A DNA stretch of 64,000 bases from Gnetum montanum (taxonomy: Eukaryota > Streptophyta > Gnetopsida > Gnetales > Gnetaceae), in contig MNCI01017900.1 of assembly GCA_015680685.1 (NCBI GenBank), positions 357,038 through 421,037 on the forward strand. The letters run 5' to 3'. The notes below the pieces were generated by a model. It was not told where the DNA came from and ran no database searches. It saw nothing but the letters and a program-made list of their open reading frames with translations. Position 1 is the first letter of the stretch; the number at the start of each line of letters is the position of its first letter. The position numbers and the translations under genes were made by a program. Shown here in pieces: positions 35,940-47,219 of this stretch.

Positions 35940-36620
35940 ATCGGTAGTAGCTAGTGTGTCCAAGAAATGACCAAGCATCTTTAATGGTCTTTGTTTGGCA
36001 TATTATTCTTTAGATAATCCTTATCTTTTTTGGGTCTACATTAATCCCTTTTTGTGAATTTGGTGCCCTAGCACAATGCCTTTTTGGACCCTGAGATGGC
36101 TCTTTTGCTAGTTGAGTTGTAGATTTGTTTCTACACAACCTTTTCAATACTTACTCAAGTCAGTCTAAGGCTTGCTCAAATGTAGCTCCATAGGTGGAAA
36201 AGTCATCCATGAAGACTTTAACACCACTACCAATCTGTTGTTAGAAGATACTAAGAATCAAGCTTGAAATGTTGTAGGGACATTGCATAGGCCAAATGAC
36301 ATTTTACAATATGAAAAAGTCCCCTAGGGACTCATGAATGTTTTCTTAGCCTAATCTTCTGGGGAAATTTGGATTTGGTTATAGCCACTATAACCATCCA
36401 AGAAGCTATAATAACAATGCCTAAATATGGTGTCCAATACTTGATTCACAAATGGAAAAGGAAAATGATCTTTAAATGTTGCCATATTCAACAACTTGAA
36501 GTCAATGCAGACCCACTGCTTACCATCTTTCTTTGGCACAATCATGAGTGGGCTAACCTACTCATTATCCACGATTGGATAGATGAACCCTATCTTGAGG
36601 AGTTGTTCAATTTCCTCTTT
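35940..36620 (-). pseudogene. pol: Reverse transcriptase of element C
   Basis: 'VPKKDGKQWVCIDFKLLNMATFKDHFPFPF' and 'SFLDGYSGYNQI' (motif A, Asp present) at 36545-36370. Then 'MSFGLCNVPTTFQ' (motif B, about 36300) and 'VFMDDFSTYG' (motif C, both Asp present, about 36220-36195). Stops and small indels interrupt the frame near 36350-36240. Copies the element RNA in the particle. Confidence 0.88.
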
Positions 36621-36999
36621 GAGGATCTGCTTTAATTTGGGGTTCAGCCACCTCTACAGCTACTTTCCAAGCTTCATGGCTGGGTCAATGTAAATATGAT
36701 GCTGGCATATCCTAGGATCAATTCCAATCAGCTTAGGATATGACCAAGCAAAGGCTATTGGCCACTTGTTAACCATCTTCAAAAACTTTTCTTTTTGTTT
36801 AGAAGCAAGTTTTGTGTTAATTATGACTAATTTACCATTGTTTAAGAATGCATACTCCATACTGGCCAATAAAATTTTTAGCTCTAAGGGCTTCTACTTA
36901 AAGTTATCAAGGATTTCTAACTCTCCCCAATAGGTATATCATGTTCATCAGAGAGTTGGGAATGAACTTATTCAATTTTGTCCATGCTTTCAACATAAG

Positions 37000-37420
37000 C
37001 ACATGCTAGGCTCTCAGTTGGTTCCATGTATAATGTGTTGTTGTCTAAGTTAGCTATTAGCCACTGGGTGCCCTCCTACTTTGTGACTATTGTGTATAGA
37101 CACCTTTGAATATTGATTTCTTGTGTACATTGATTACATGCTTTAATGTGTGTACTTTTAATAGACCAAATCTTTTGCATGTAATTGCACCAGTTATCAC
37201 TGTATGTGATGCATGGAATATGGTTCTTCTCAATCTTTCCTAGTTCATTTTCCTTGGATATTTCTAAAGATAGGTCCCTTATACCCATATTTGTGTCAAC
37301 TATGCTTAACCAAGCTCTTCCCATAATGATGGGGAAGTCACTTTTGCAGTTGTCCACCTTGATCACCAAAACAATCAATAAGATAGGACCACCCACAAAC
37401 TATGGTCACAATGTCCTCTA
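37000..37420 (-). pseudogene. pol: Protease region of element C
   Basis: 'LLIVLVIKVDNCKSDFPIIMGRAWLSIVDTNMGI' (37390-37270) is the C-terminal half of the aspartic protease (I-I-G-R-x-W-L type). A degraded N-terminal part lies between about 37660 and 37430, with a gap of stops. The catalytic DSG/DTG triad was not located with confidence. Confidence 0.65.
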
Positions 37421-37499
37421 CTAATCCTAGAAAAATAATAATTGACTAATTTGCCAGTTCTAGATGGATGTTGCTCTTCTTAATAGGTGGAAGGTTTCA

Positions 37500-39960
37500 G
37501 GCCTTGTACATGTGATGGGAGATAAGATTAACTCCGGAACTGGAGTTAAGAAGAGCCTTTCATGACTCATGTCCAACAATCTATAGATAAATGAATGGAC
37601 TTCCTAGGTCAAATATTTTCATCTAGTTAGAAACAACATGAGTTAGCATTATAGTGTGGATCCTAGGTGGCACTTGGTTTGAAGGTCACTTGAAGGTATT
37701 TGATGTAGAGGATGAGGGTGTAGGAGACGTAGGATGGTCAACCATACTAGATTGTAAGGGTTGAAGAGGACTACTAGGTTGGAAGAAAGGTCTTTTTCTT
37801 GATTGATTATCTGAACCACTTGGCTAGAAAGCTATTTGTGAATGTATAGCCCTCATAGCATTTCATTGTTATGGCTATGAAGGAATCTCACCTTGCATCG
37901 ATGAAGTAGGAGGTAATTGGGTTGAAGGTGAAAGTGTGTGTGTAGATGGATGTGGAGGGTGGTATGGATATGGGTTTTCCCCTCAAGTAGATGGTGAATG
38001 TGTTCAATGGTACTCTAGAGGGTAATAGTGATGCTGAAATGAGGTATGACTTGCAGAGCTTCTAGGAAAGACAAGTTGTTGAACATAGTACCTATATGGA
38101 TCTGGTTGCCTATAAGGGTACTACTACCTTGGCGGTGGCATTCCCTAGGATTGTGGTTGGTGCCACTATTGGTATTGTTCATAAGGTTGTGGAGGAGTTC
38201 CACTTGGGTAGTAAGCTTGTTGTTGCTCATGGAATTGCCATGGATTGCCTTGAGGATAAGGTAATTGTCTTGGTGCTTGCCTACATGCTAATTGAGGGTT
38301 CAATGCATACACCCCAGACTCTTATAAGTGTGACATCACAAGCAACATCCCTTTGGATGTTCGTAGGATGTCACAATTAGTTTCATCATCAAAGTTAGTT
38401 TCCACAACTTCCTCTACTACTGCAACTTTGCCCTTACCTCTTTAGTAGGCATGTTTAGCTTCTTTGCGCCTTCTACAGCTACAATCACTATTTTGCTCTT
38501 TGGATTCTTCAACAATCTTTATAGTGGTTTAAAATTTTTCATCTAAAAGGGTTTCATAACTTATCAACCTTTGTTAAAATGTTAGAAACATATTTTTGGA
38601 TGGGCAAGGTTTTCTTGTTCATCACTTCATTAAGTGGTAACTTCTCCTCATCACAAAATTAGGCCTCTCATTTTCTAATAGAAGGATCCCTATTATACTC
38701 TTCTACACTTTCCCTTTTTCATAGCTCGTCTTCTTCTTTTGCTACCTACTCAATTAGCCTTTGGATTTGATGAGCTCTCAATTCTAAAAATCTTCCTTGG
38801 GCATACACCCCAAGGGTTCTTCTAGTTTCTACTATGAGCCCATCTATGATGTGGCGAAGTTGTTCCCTTTGAGAATAACCATGGCTAGGGCATCGGTGTA
38901 AGAGTGAATAGTATCAACCCATGGAAGCATCCAAGGATTCATGTGTTTCCTATTTCTAGCCTTGGATTTGCCTTCTCAGATTAGACACTCTAGAGTATGT
39001 CTAATATTTGTCATTAAATAGTTCCAATATGGTACTCCATTGGTGAATAGATTCTAGCTCCAAAGACCAATACTAACGTTTAGCTTCCTTGATGAGTGTC
39101 CTTGGAAAAAGCTTGAGTTTCTACCATTCATTCTCTATGTTTTGTAAGGCACAAGCATCATGGAAAGCTTGTAGATGTGTCTATAGATTAGAGTTATATA
39201 CCGCCTCAAATCTTGGAATATTGTTCATATCTAAGTGCTTGATTCAACTATCTTTCATATGCCTGGTTGGAATTTTAACCTCCTTTGCAATGTTGAGCAT
39301 ACTTTGGTTCACTAATAGAGGTTCATCATCATCACTATGTCGATGATGCTAATGATGGTTTCAAACACCCCTTTGATCTTGGTGGCCTTCATGATCATTA
39401 TTATCTTGTTGATCACCTTCATCACAATTATTTTGATGATGACTTCTATGAGAACCATTAGATGAAGAGGAATGTTTGAAATTAGATAAATAGGATGAAG
39501 AGGAAGGTGGACCACCACCACCACCACGGTGTTGGTCATCACTCTTTTGCTTATTATGATTACCATCCTTATATCCCTTGCTATTGTGATGCTTGCTCGA
39601 GTCCCTACCTTGACTGTCACTTTTTATTAAGCCTAATTTATGAATAGTGGATTTTAGGTTCAAGTTCACACCCTTGTCACCAGTATTAGGGGGTGGAGAA
39701 TCTTTATGTTGAGAACCTTTAGTAGGAGGATCCTCATTGTCATCTTGATTTAGTAGGAATAAGGGATTAGTGTAATGTTTCCCCTTTGTAGCCTCATGGA
39801 GCTTCTCTTGATGTCAATCTTTTTTGCATTGTATTTCAGTGGGATAGTAGTTTCAAGTGTCATAACTGTCCACGACATATTCCTCGTGAAGATCTATTGT
39901 GCCCAACTTCTTAAGGGTTTTAAATAGCATTCCGAGCACAGATCAATCAGGGGGCAAGAC
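37500..39960 (-). pseudogene. gag: gag of element C
   Basis: Low-complexity His/Ser/Gly/Asn segment at 39669-39361. Capsid-like reading at about 39320-38930 ('DEPLLVNQS', 'THLQAFHDACALQNIENEW', 'LKLFPRTL', 'LFNDKY.TYSRVSNLRRQIQG') is homologous to gag of A, B and E. A Pro/Gln-rich C-terminal tail is broken at 38230-37700. At least five stops. Confidence 0.7.
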
Positions 39961-40257
39961 AACGTTGCCCTCCACATCATGCCATCATAGTTGTTCATCC
40001 TAATGTAGCATGAAGGTGAAGTTTGACACAAACTTATCTAGATAAGTATATACCACTTTTCCTTCCTATGGGACCAACGGTTTAACTTCTTCACTTCTAT
40101 GGGAAGAAGAATACATTTTTCAAAACAAAATAAAATTATCAGTGTTCATTTATACTTGTATTTTTAGTGGGAATGATGTTGACCTTGAGGTTCATACACT
40201 GATATTAATGGTATTCACCTAAACCTAAATAGCACACGTTTCAACAAAAAAATTCCC

Positions 40258-41072
40258 TGCCCAACCATACAAATCACAAAGTGTTCACATGTGATCTGAT
40301 GGAATTCCATGGACTTTATCATTTTTGGTGCACTAGTCCTCTAGAAAGTGAATTTTTGCCTTAAGATCAATCGTTTTCTTCCCAATTACACTTGTGACAT
40401 ACATTGGTATGGTTAAGTGTAATTGAGGCATATGATTTTTATCATTCTATGTTTTATAGTTTGGTGTTCAAAATGTAGATAAAAGGAATTAGATTAACTA
40501 GTTTAAACTAAATAATTAACTAGCATTTAACTAGTCCTAACATAAGCATCTGATCCCACTTTTTGTACACGTCTTGAACTCATGTATCTGCTACTAGGCA
40601 ACCAAGTGCTACTTTACTAGGCATACCAAGCAATAACTCTGTTGGGATTACCAAGTGACTACGTGTTACGCTTGAAATAGTCATACTTATGTGTGTAATC
40701 TATCTTTCTTAATTGCCTCATTAACTTAATAACTAGAAAATATTCAATAATTAATTGGAAACATTTAATAAATAATTGAAAACATTGAATGCATAAATGA
40801 AATAGCTAATCTATCCAAAGTGTTGCAAGGTTTATCAGAAAGATTGTCTCAAGTACAACAATGCTTAAATAAAGATTCATACACTCAATGACTCCTATTA
40901 TAGGCACTCAGGAGGAAAATTCTAACTTTTAAATGGAAAAACTACAAGAGCTTCACTGCAACTACTATCTCTTCTTGTCATAAATGTGGCTGTAGGTGCG
41001 TATTTATAGCCAAAAACCAACACTGCGTCAACAAGGCCTCATCAACGCAACCAACCAAACTATGACTCATCA
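40258..41072 (-). repeat. 5' LTR of element C (815 bp, 3' end lost)
   Basis: Starts TGATGAGTCATAG at 41072. TATA box at 41008-41001, one AGGCCTC module at 41035-41041. Homology with the 3' LTR stops near 40258, about 25 bp short of the expected CTCATCA end. The primer site that should follow is not recognisable, so a small deletion removed the LTR/primer-site junction. Confidence 0.85.
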
Positions 41073-42560
41073 TCAACTTTTGAATTAGGTACAACCCTAA
41101 AAACCTTTGAACATCACCTTGGGATCACCATCATTATGTTCTCATAATCTACCATTCTCACAATTGTGGGATTTCTTCCCACATGATTAACTATGCTTGC
41201 CAACTCACAAGGTTTTCAAATCAACCTTAAAAAGGCATAGACCTTCCTCTTGTCTCTGGCCACATCCTTAATCTTCTAAATTAATTCCTTATAGAGAAAA
41301 AATAAGATGTTGATAATGCACGTCCCTCTCATCATTGCCATAATTTTTACCCCTAAGAAGAGATACATGATAGTTTTTTAGTAGGTAAAAGTTATGTATG
41401 ATAATTTTGTACATAGCATTATGACCCAAGGGATGTTTGAACATATTCACATCTAATTTTACTATGTCAAAGATCTCAAACAAGACCTTTGACCTAAGTT
41501 TAGGCTTAGTCATGTGGGCTTAGTCATGTGGGTCCATGACCACCAATTATTTTCTAGCTCATTTGAGAATCCTATTGCCCTAGAGATTACCCATGTAGAA
41601 ATAGGCATAGGAATCACTCCAACAAAATTCATGGAATCATTTTTGCAAGGTTTTAATATAATTCTTCTACCTCATGTTTGTATCAAGTGAAGAATTTGGT
41701 GATGTATACATAGAATCCCATTCATTGCAATGAATCCTTGAGCTCATGAGGATTGAGCTCAAGTAATTAATGATAGTTCTTTTCTTCATGAACTAGTCAT
41801 TGCCATATATCATGTGTATCCATTCCTTTTTGGATGTCATCTAGCTTATCATCTTCATCTTCTGCCAGCTTCTATGACACTTGTTCAATTTCTTTCTACT
41901 ATGCATGTGCTTGACCCAAAGATCAAGAATGTGACTATTTATCTCCCAATCTACTTCTAGGTGGATGTCTTTCTAGATTAGATTTTGCAAGTTCTAGATT
42001 AAGAGATTTGAGCTTTTTCCCTTTCTCCTCCTAAAGAATTGGTGGTTTATACATGGACGTGCCAACAAAGGCTTGATATTATTCAACCTCAATCCTTCTT
42101 GATCTATGAAGCTTTGATTGTAATCATCCTAACATGGTGTGTTGTAAAGACTGCTACAAATTAAGTTCCCTAAACATCATACTACCATTGCAAAAATTAC
42201 ATGCAAAAATAATGATACATACAATCCTTGGAAATTCTTGAAAACCATTATCATAACTATGAGATCATGGCATGTGTAGGTAAATATAAATAAGCTAGAA
42301 TATGCTTATGTAACTATCAAATGCATTACATACATACTTGGATTGATGCCTCTCCCTTACGGCCAAGTTATAGGATACCGAGCTTGAATCACAACAAGAA
42401 CACCAAGGATAAGAAATACCAAGAAGAATGAATAGAAAAATATCACTAATCCAATCTATAAGGTGAAAATATGATAGAGTATTGCTTTTTTTTAGCCAAA
42501 TGAAAGTAAAAGAAGGTGAAACAAATAGACAAAGTGTGGACATAAGTTTGGGAGGATCCC

Positions 42561-42620
42561 CTATTTATACCAATTTGCTAGTGTAGGGGGGTATGTTGAT
42601 GTAGGGGCATTGATGTCCTT
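42561..42620 (-). promoter_or_regulatory. Internal promoter-like site of element D
   Basis: Minus strand: two CCCCTACA-type repeats (42607-42584) then TATAAATAG (42570-42562). The sequence CCCCTACATCAACATA differs in one base from 26189-26174 in D's candidate LTR. Confidence 0.45.
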
Positions 42621-43146
42621 GTGCACTTTGCCAAACATGAGGAAATGTAGAACTTTACTATTTACACCTTGAGCTTATATTCCTTAACCACCAAAGCCAC
42701 ACACAAGACCAATAACATGCCCAAATCATCATGAATAAACATAGCAAAGCATCAAAGGAGGATGATAATAAGAGCATTACAAACTTATCTTTAGTGACAT
42801 ATGAAATCATGGGAATTGAGTTGATTGATTAATTTATTTGTTCCCATGAATCAAAAGCTAGAAAAGAGGGTTACAGAAATAGGAGAATGATTAGGAAACC
42901 AAGAATAATGAAATAAAAATAACGTGAACTTAAGATAGTTTGTCATGATCAAATTGTAAAGCATGAAGAGTTGATACTCTCATAAGTGAAAGACCAATTA
43001 GATGCCTTATGCAACACAACACAACCACAATCATCATTGGGAGCTAAGCATTACGTTATTTGCTTTTAATGCTAATCTACATTGGATTCACAAGTGGGTT
43101 CTTCCCATAGTAGGAAATTTCCTTTCTTGCCCTTGTAAAACTCGTT

Positions 43147-43565
43147 TGATGAGCAACAAGTAGTTCCTATGCCCAACCATATGAATCACTAGCATTTAAT
43201 AAGTGATTTGGTCAAATTCTATAGACTTTAGCTCTCTAAGTATGCTAGGTCTAGGAAGTGAATCTAATAGATGTGATCGTTGTCTTCTCAATTTCACTTG
43301 TGAAGTGTAAGTGTATGGTTAAGTGTAATTGAGGCATATGATTTTTATCATTTAAATTGCATAAGTGCAAAAAAATAAAGTAATCAAGTGTTTAGCTAAT
43401 CTAATAACTAACAAATATCTTAACTAATCCTAACATAAGCATCCATTCCCATTTACTATACACATCTTGAATCACATTACAACGTTATTGGATTACCAAG
43501 CATTTACCGTTACTGGGATTATGAAACACATCCTATAAGAGATTTGTTGTTGCATCCCTTCACTA
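43147..43565 (-). repeat. LTR fragment (R/U5 part) within element D
   Basis: Plus-strand 'tgatgagcaacaag...cccaaccatatgaatcac' and the 'ggttaagtgtaattgaggcatatgatttttatcat' block match the C LTRs. Homology fades near 43565 before U3. Could be a truncated solo LTR or a recombination scar. Confidence 0.65.
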
Positions 43566-45250
43566 CTACTCATATATGCAATAGGAATTGATCTTCAAGT
43601 CTTCTTTCTAAGTACAAGATCACACCTACCACTTCCAATGTCATCTAGGCTTGATTGTTCTATAATCTAACTATTGGTGAAACTAAACCAAGATAATAAA
43701 CCACAAAACATCTAGAAGTCAAGATTCTAATTTGGTTTTCCTTCATTCATGCACATATGCACAACAGGCTCCCTAAATTTTACTTTGCCAGAACCATCCC
43801 ATCAATACCTTTCGCTACACTAACAAATCCCACATCCTAATAGGAATTACAATTCCATGATTTAAGAAAGAAAAAAATTATAGGTTTGAACGAGATCAAG
43901 GCTTAGGTTAAGGATGATGATGTTGATCCTTAGAACAAATGATTTAGGATCTAGGTGGAAGTAATCATTGACATTACTAAAGTTCACTAAGAGAGAGACT
44001 TCTAGACCTTCATGGCCATGGGTAGGGATGAGAAAAAGATTATCTTGTACTATGACATTTAGGAAATTCAAGTAATTTAGGTCATGTTTTGAATATGAGA
44101 AAGGCTTACATGGGTATTGGTTCAACCACCCATTTTGGTTTTGATGTGGGAAACTATAAAATTAGTTTAGGATGGTGAAAATATCAATTTGTGTGGATTG
44201 ATAAGCTTAAAAATACATTGTTCTTTTCATCACCTCTTCTTATCATCATTGTTGTTTTATTGATATTTTTCTTTTCTTTTCCCTTTTTTTCTTGTTCTTT
44301 CTTTTCTTTTTTTTCATTGTATTTTAATATTCTCTTTTTCTTTCATAGGAAGAGGATTCTTAATGAAGCATGGAAGTTATGGGAATGATTGGAGTGCTAG
44401 ATAATCACATGGAGTTTTCAACTTACATGAACATGAGAATTCATCCATCATTACATGGAACATATAGGTCCATAAGATCATGAACCTCTTCTAACCATGG
44501 TGGCTAGGCTAGGCAACATGTGCACCTTAGTCCAATTACACTGATTAGAACTAACTAGTGATCACAAGGACCCTTAATGATACACCCTTTTCTTACCAAT
44601 GGCCAAGAACTATTTCAGGATTTTGAACCTTATATCCTAAGATGTAAACCCATCACTTGAACATGGTTCTAGTAGCATTAGCTTCAACAACTTGCAATGA
44701 AGGCCTTAGCTCCCTGCTGAATATGAGCTTGGTTCACTAGTGATGGATAGAAGAAAAGTGGGTGGATGAATTTGTTGTGCAAACATTCCATTGGTCAAGG
44801 CTCTACTTTAAACCCCTTTGCACTTTCACATCCTCATCATATTTGTAACTCACTCATTTACCATTGGATAATGGGTAAGCATTTATAAAGCACATTAATT
44901 GATTTTCCCACATATATAAACAAAAATATTGTAAGAGAAAAGGAAATATCATAAATAATTGTTCATTAGGCTCAAAAAGTACAAAAATTCTAAATAAACA
45001 CATTGACTTTATTAAATGCACAAATAAAAATAGCAAGAAAATAAATTTTTAACATAGCATGAAGGATTCTTCCCCCACGACTAATCCATATTTATCATCT
45101 AATAGACTTCTAAGTGTTAAATTAAGCATTATGCATGCTTAGAGGTGAAAGATTCATTATGATATACTAGGTGTTACCCATTAAATGTTCCATCTGGCTT
45201 GTTTTAATGACAAATGCACATGGTACTACATGACTAAGAAGGATCTCAAG
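43566..45250. other. Unassigned stretch in element D
   Basis: AT-rich, with a polypyrimidine run (about 44255-44345). No domain, LTR or RNA recognised. Confidence 0.5.
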
Positions 45251-45911
45251 GGATTTTCTTGTAATTCATCCTTTTGGACTCATCTCTTTTGTCGATTTTG
45301 AGGTGAAGATCTTGGAAGATCAACCTAGCATCGATGATGCTCAACCAAGTCCTCCCTATGATAACAAGGAAGTTAGCTTCCATCTTGTTTTCTAATTTGA
45401 TCACTAAGAAATTTGTAAGATATGATCAACTTGCAATAGATGTCATCACATCACATACCTGTTCCATGGGTTATTCATAGGATTGGTCTTTCAGCTTCAA
45501 TTGAATATTGGTACTCTCGAGAGAAGAAAGCCCCCAATCAAGGTATTATTGCAATGAGATAACACTGACTTCAAAACCATAGCAATAAAGAGCTAGGTAC
45601 TAATCCTTTTTTCTTATCTAAATTTTCACTAATGAACTACCAAGATTTGATCATTTTTGGAGAAAATATCCTTCTTTGATCACCTATGTAGCCATCATAG
45701 TCATGGAGATGGTGATAACATCATCATCAAGTTTTATATTATTATCTTTACTAGACATCATCATGGAACTTGTACCTAAAGTAGATATTGCAATTTGGTT
45801 ATGATTAAGAAATTTCACATAAACCTCTTGAATGTGGACTTTCAATTGGCATGAATGATTATTCTCTCTACAATGTGGAGCTTGTGAAGAGGGTGATGCA
45901 AACTGAGTCAT
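45250..45911 (-). pseudogene. gag-protease remnant of element D
   Basis: The minus strand at about 45425-45300 reads 'VIKLENKMEANFLVIIGRTWLSIIDARLIFQDL', parallel to the protease segment of C at 37390-37270 ('VIKVDNCKSDFPIIMGRAWLSIVDT'). Upstream (45911-45684) an open segment 'MTQFASPSSQAPHC...' is probably the gag/protease linker. No intact frame. Confidence 0.6.
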
Positions 45912-46189
45912 GTAGTTCTTCCTTCTATGGTTGCAATAGAATTTTCAACCATAGGACCTTGAGCCTTCCCATGCAACCAAATCAACAAGATATTGGTAAT
46001 ATTTCCTAGATACATACATGGAAGTAGGATCAATGTTGTAGATAATATTACATGATTTGGCTTACCTTAGTTGTGGTTGACTAGGTATCCCACCTTGCAT
46101 GGGACCAGGAAGTAAAAGCTACTATTGTTGGAAAGCATGACCGACAAAATTTCTTGGAGGATAAAGGTATTGTTAAGGTATCATTAAAG

Positions 46190-46194
46190 AGGCT
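46190..46194 (+). repeat. Left target-site duplication of element B
   Basis: aggct, repeated at 55174-55178 immediately after the 3' LTR. Confidence 0.9.
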
Positions 46195-47086
46195 TGATGA
46201 ATTGTGATTCATCTAATTGTGATATCAAACCCACAATATCGGGTACACAATATTGGGTACGCAATATTGCACCCAATAATAATATTGAATACATGATATC
46301 ACGACTCTTGCATGAGCCTATAAATACACATGTAGGAACACAAGAAGGGGAGTCTTTTGGTCAATTTTAGAGAGTCAATTTAGTGTATGATCTTTTTGAC
46401 AAATTTTCCTCTCAACCCTTTCTCCAGTGCATGCCCATAGTGTGATGATTGTAATTGTACAACATCCTTATTCAAGTATGATGTACTTGGACACACACAT
46501 GACAAGAAATAAAGATTGAGATTACTTCATCATTGCAGCATTCACTTAGTTTAATTATTTCATTGTTATTTTTATTTATTTCTTTCATAGTTAATATCTC
46601 TTCACCCTAAACTCCTTAAATGCGGAATGAGTATGACTTAATCACAAGCATTTAAGTGTGACTACTTGGTAGCTTAGTAGCGTACCTAGGATCTATGATT
46701 GGTAATCCTAGTAGTAGTCATGCACGAGGTCCAAGATGTGTACGGATGATTAAGGAATGGATGCTCATCACACTAAGGCTAGCTTAGATTCTTTCCCCCT
46801 ATCTGATATTAGCTTAACTCTCTCTCCCTTTTTCTCCTAGCTTAATTAAATATTATTTTCCATTGCCTCCAAGAGTAGCATTAGTTTAGGAACACATCAT
46901 ACACCTCACTTTTGACTAAACCATATCTGACAAAGAAAATGCTAGTCCAAGTGGGAAGACAGCGAACTGTGATCAACGAGTAACTATTTAGATACCACAA
47001 CTAGCCCATCTGCGGAGTTTGACTGGATTGTGCATGAAACACTCATATTCGTATGGTTGAGTGTAGGGGTACCTTGTCACTCATCA
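46195..47086 (+). repeat. 5' LTR of element B (892 bp)
   Basis: TGATGAAT...CTCATCA. U3 has six or seven GATATC/AATATT-cored modules (46218-46305) then TATA (cctataaatac, 46318-46328). R/U5 contains 'gtgtgatgattgtaattgta' and aataaa near 46508. The 16-mer ggtacgcaatattgca (46256-46271) is repeated exactly in the internal array at 50758-50773. Confidence 0.92.
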
Positions 47087-47105
47087 TTGACGTCATTATC
47101 AGGGA
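47087..47105 (+). other. Primer binding site of element B (decayed)
   Basis: ttgacgtcattatcaggga occupies the position of TTGGCRCCGTTGCCGRGGA in element A. All differences are transitions at CpG/CHG-type sites, so the tRNA-Asp site has decayed after insertion. Confidence 0.75.
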
Positions 47106-47219
47106 TGGTGCTAGTTATTTAGATTAGTTACATCATACAAGATGGCTGTAACAAAGTGTTCGCAATACATCTTTTAGAAAAGAAATAATTGCAATTAAAT
47201 CACACACAAATTTACAACC

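Larger units (their letters stand above)
28302..41072 (-). mobile_element. Element C: complete gag-pol-ORF2 gypsy retrotransposon
   Basis: 12.77 kb, minus strand: 5' LTR (40258-41072), gag (about 39950-37500), protease, RT, RNase H, integrase (37400-33980), 1.5-kb spacer, internal promoter-like array (32525-32434), ORF2 (31988-29475), polypurine tract (29238-29227), 3' LTR (28302-29226). The 5-bp flanks are tcaat (28297-28301) and tcaac (41073-41077), one transition apart, so it is a single insertion, here into element D. Domain order PR-RT-RH-IN makes it Ty3/gypsy. The extra gene after pol and the gag type suggest the Athila/Tat group. Every gene is broken by stops. It is the only element in the window with pol and models the helper that pol-less relatives would need. 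Confidence 0.9.
41078..46194 (-). mobile_element. Element D: central part (decayed)
   Basis: Continuation of D beyond the C insertion. 41078-42500: minus-strand decayed ORF2-like sequence (for example acidic 'DEDDKLDDIQ' near 41840). 42561-42620: TATA box (ggtataaatag, minus) with upstream CCCCTACATCAACATA. 45250-45450: protease remnant 'FLVIKLENKMEANFLVIIGRTWLSIID'. 45500-46194: gag C-terminal-like remnant. RT, RNase H and integrase are not found. Interrupted at 46194/55174 by element B. Confidence 0.5.

Noticed and set aside
38046-38380. Two overlapping + strand frames with hydrophobic stretches
   Set aside because: They are antisense to gag of element C and vanish in homologous copies.
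39312-39620. Minus-strand Ile/Val-rich frame that looks like a membrane protein
   Set aside because: Out-of-frame shadow of the His/Ser/Asn-rich gag segment 39669-39361.
28302-41072. Calling C's ORF2 an envelope gene
   Set aside because: The position fits Athila env-like genes, but no signal peptide, cleavage site or membrane helix is seen; the coiled coil and transposon-protein-like domain point elsewhere.
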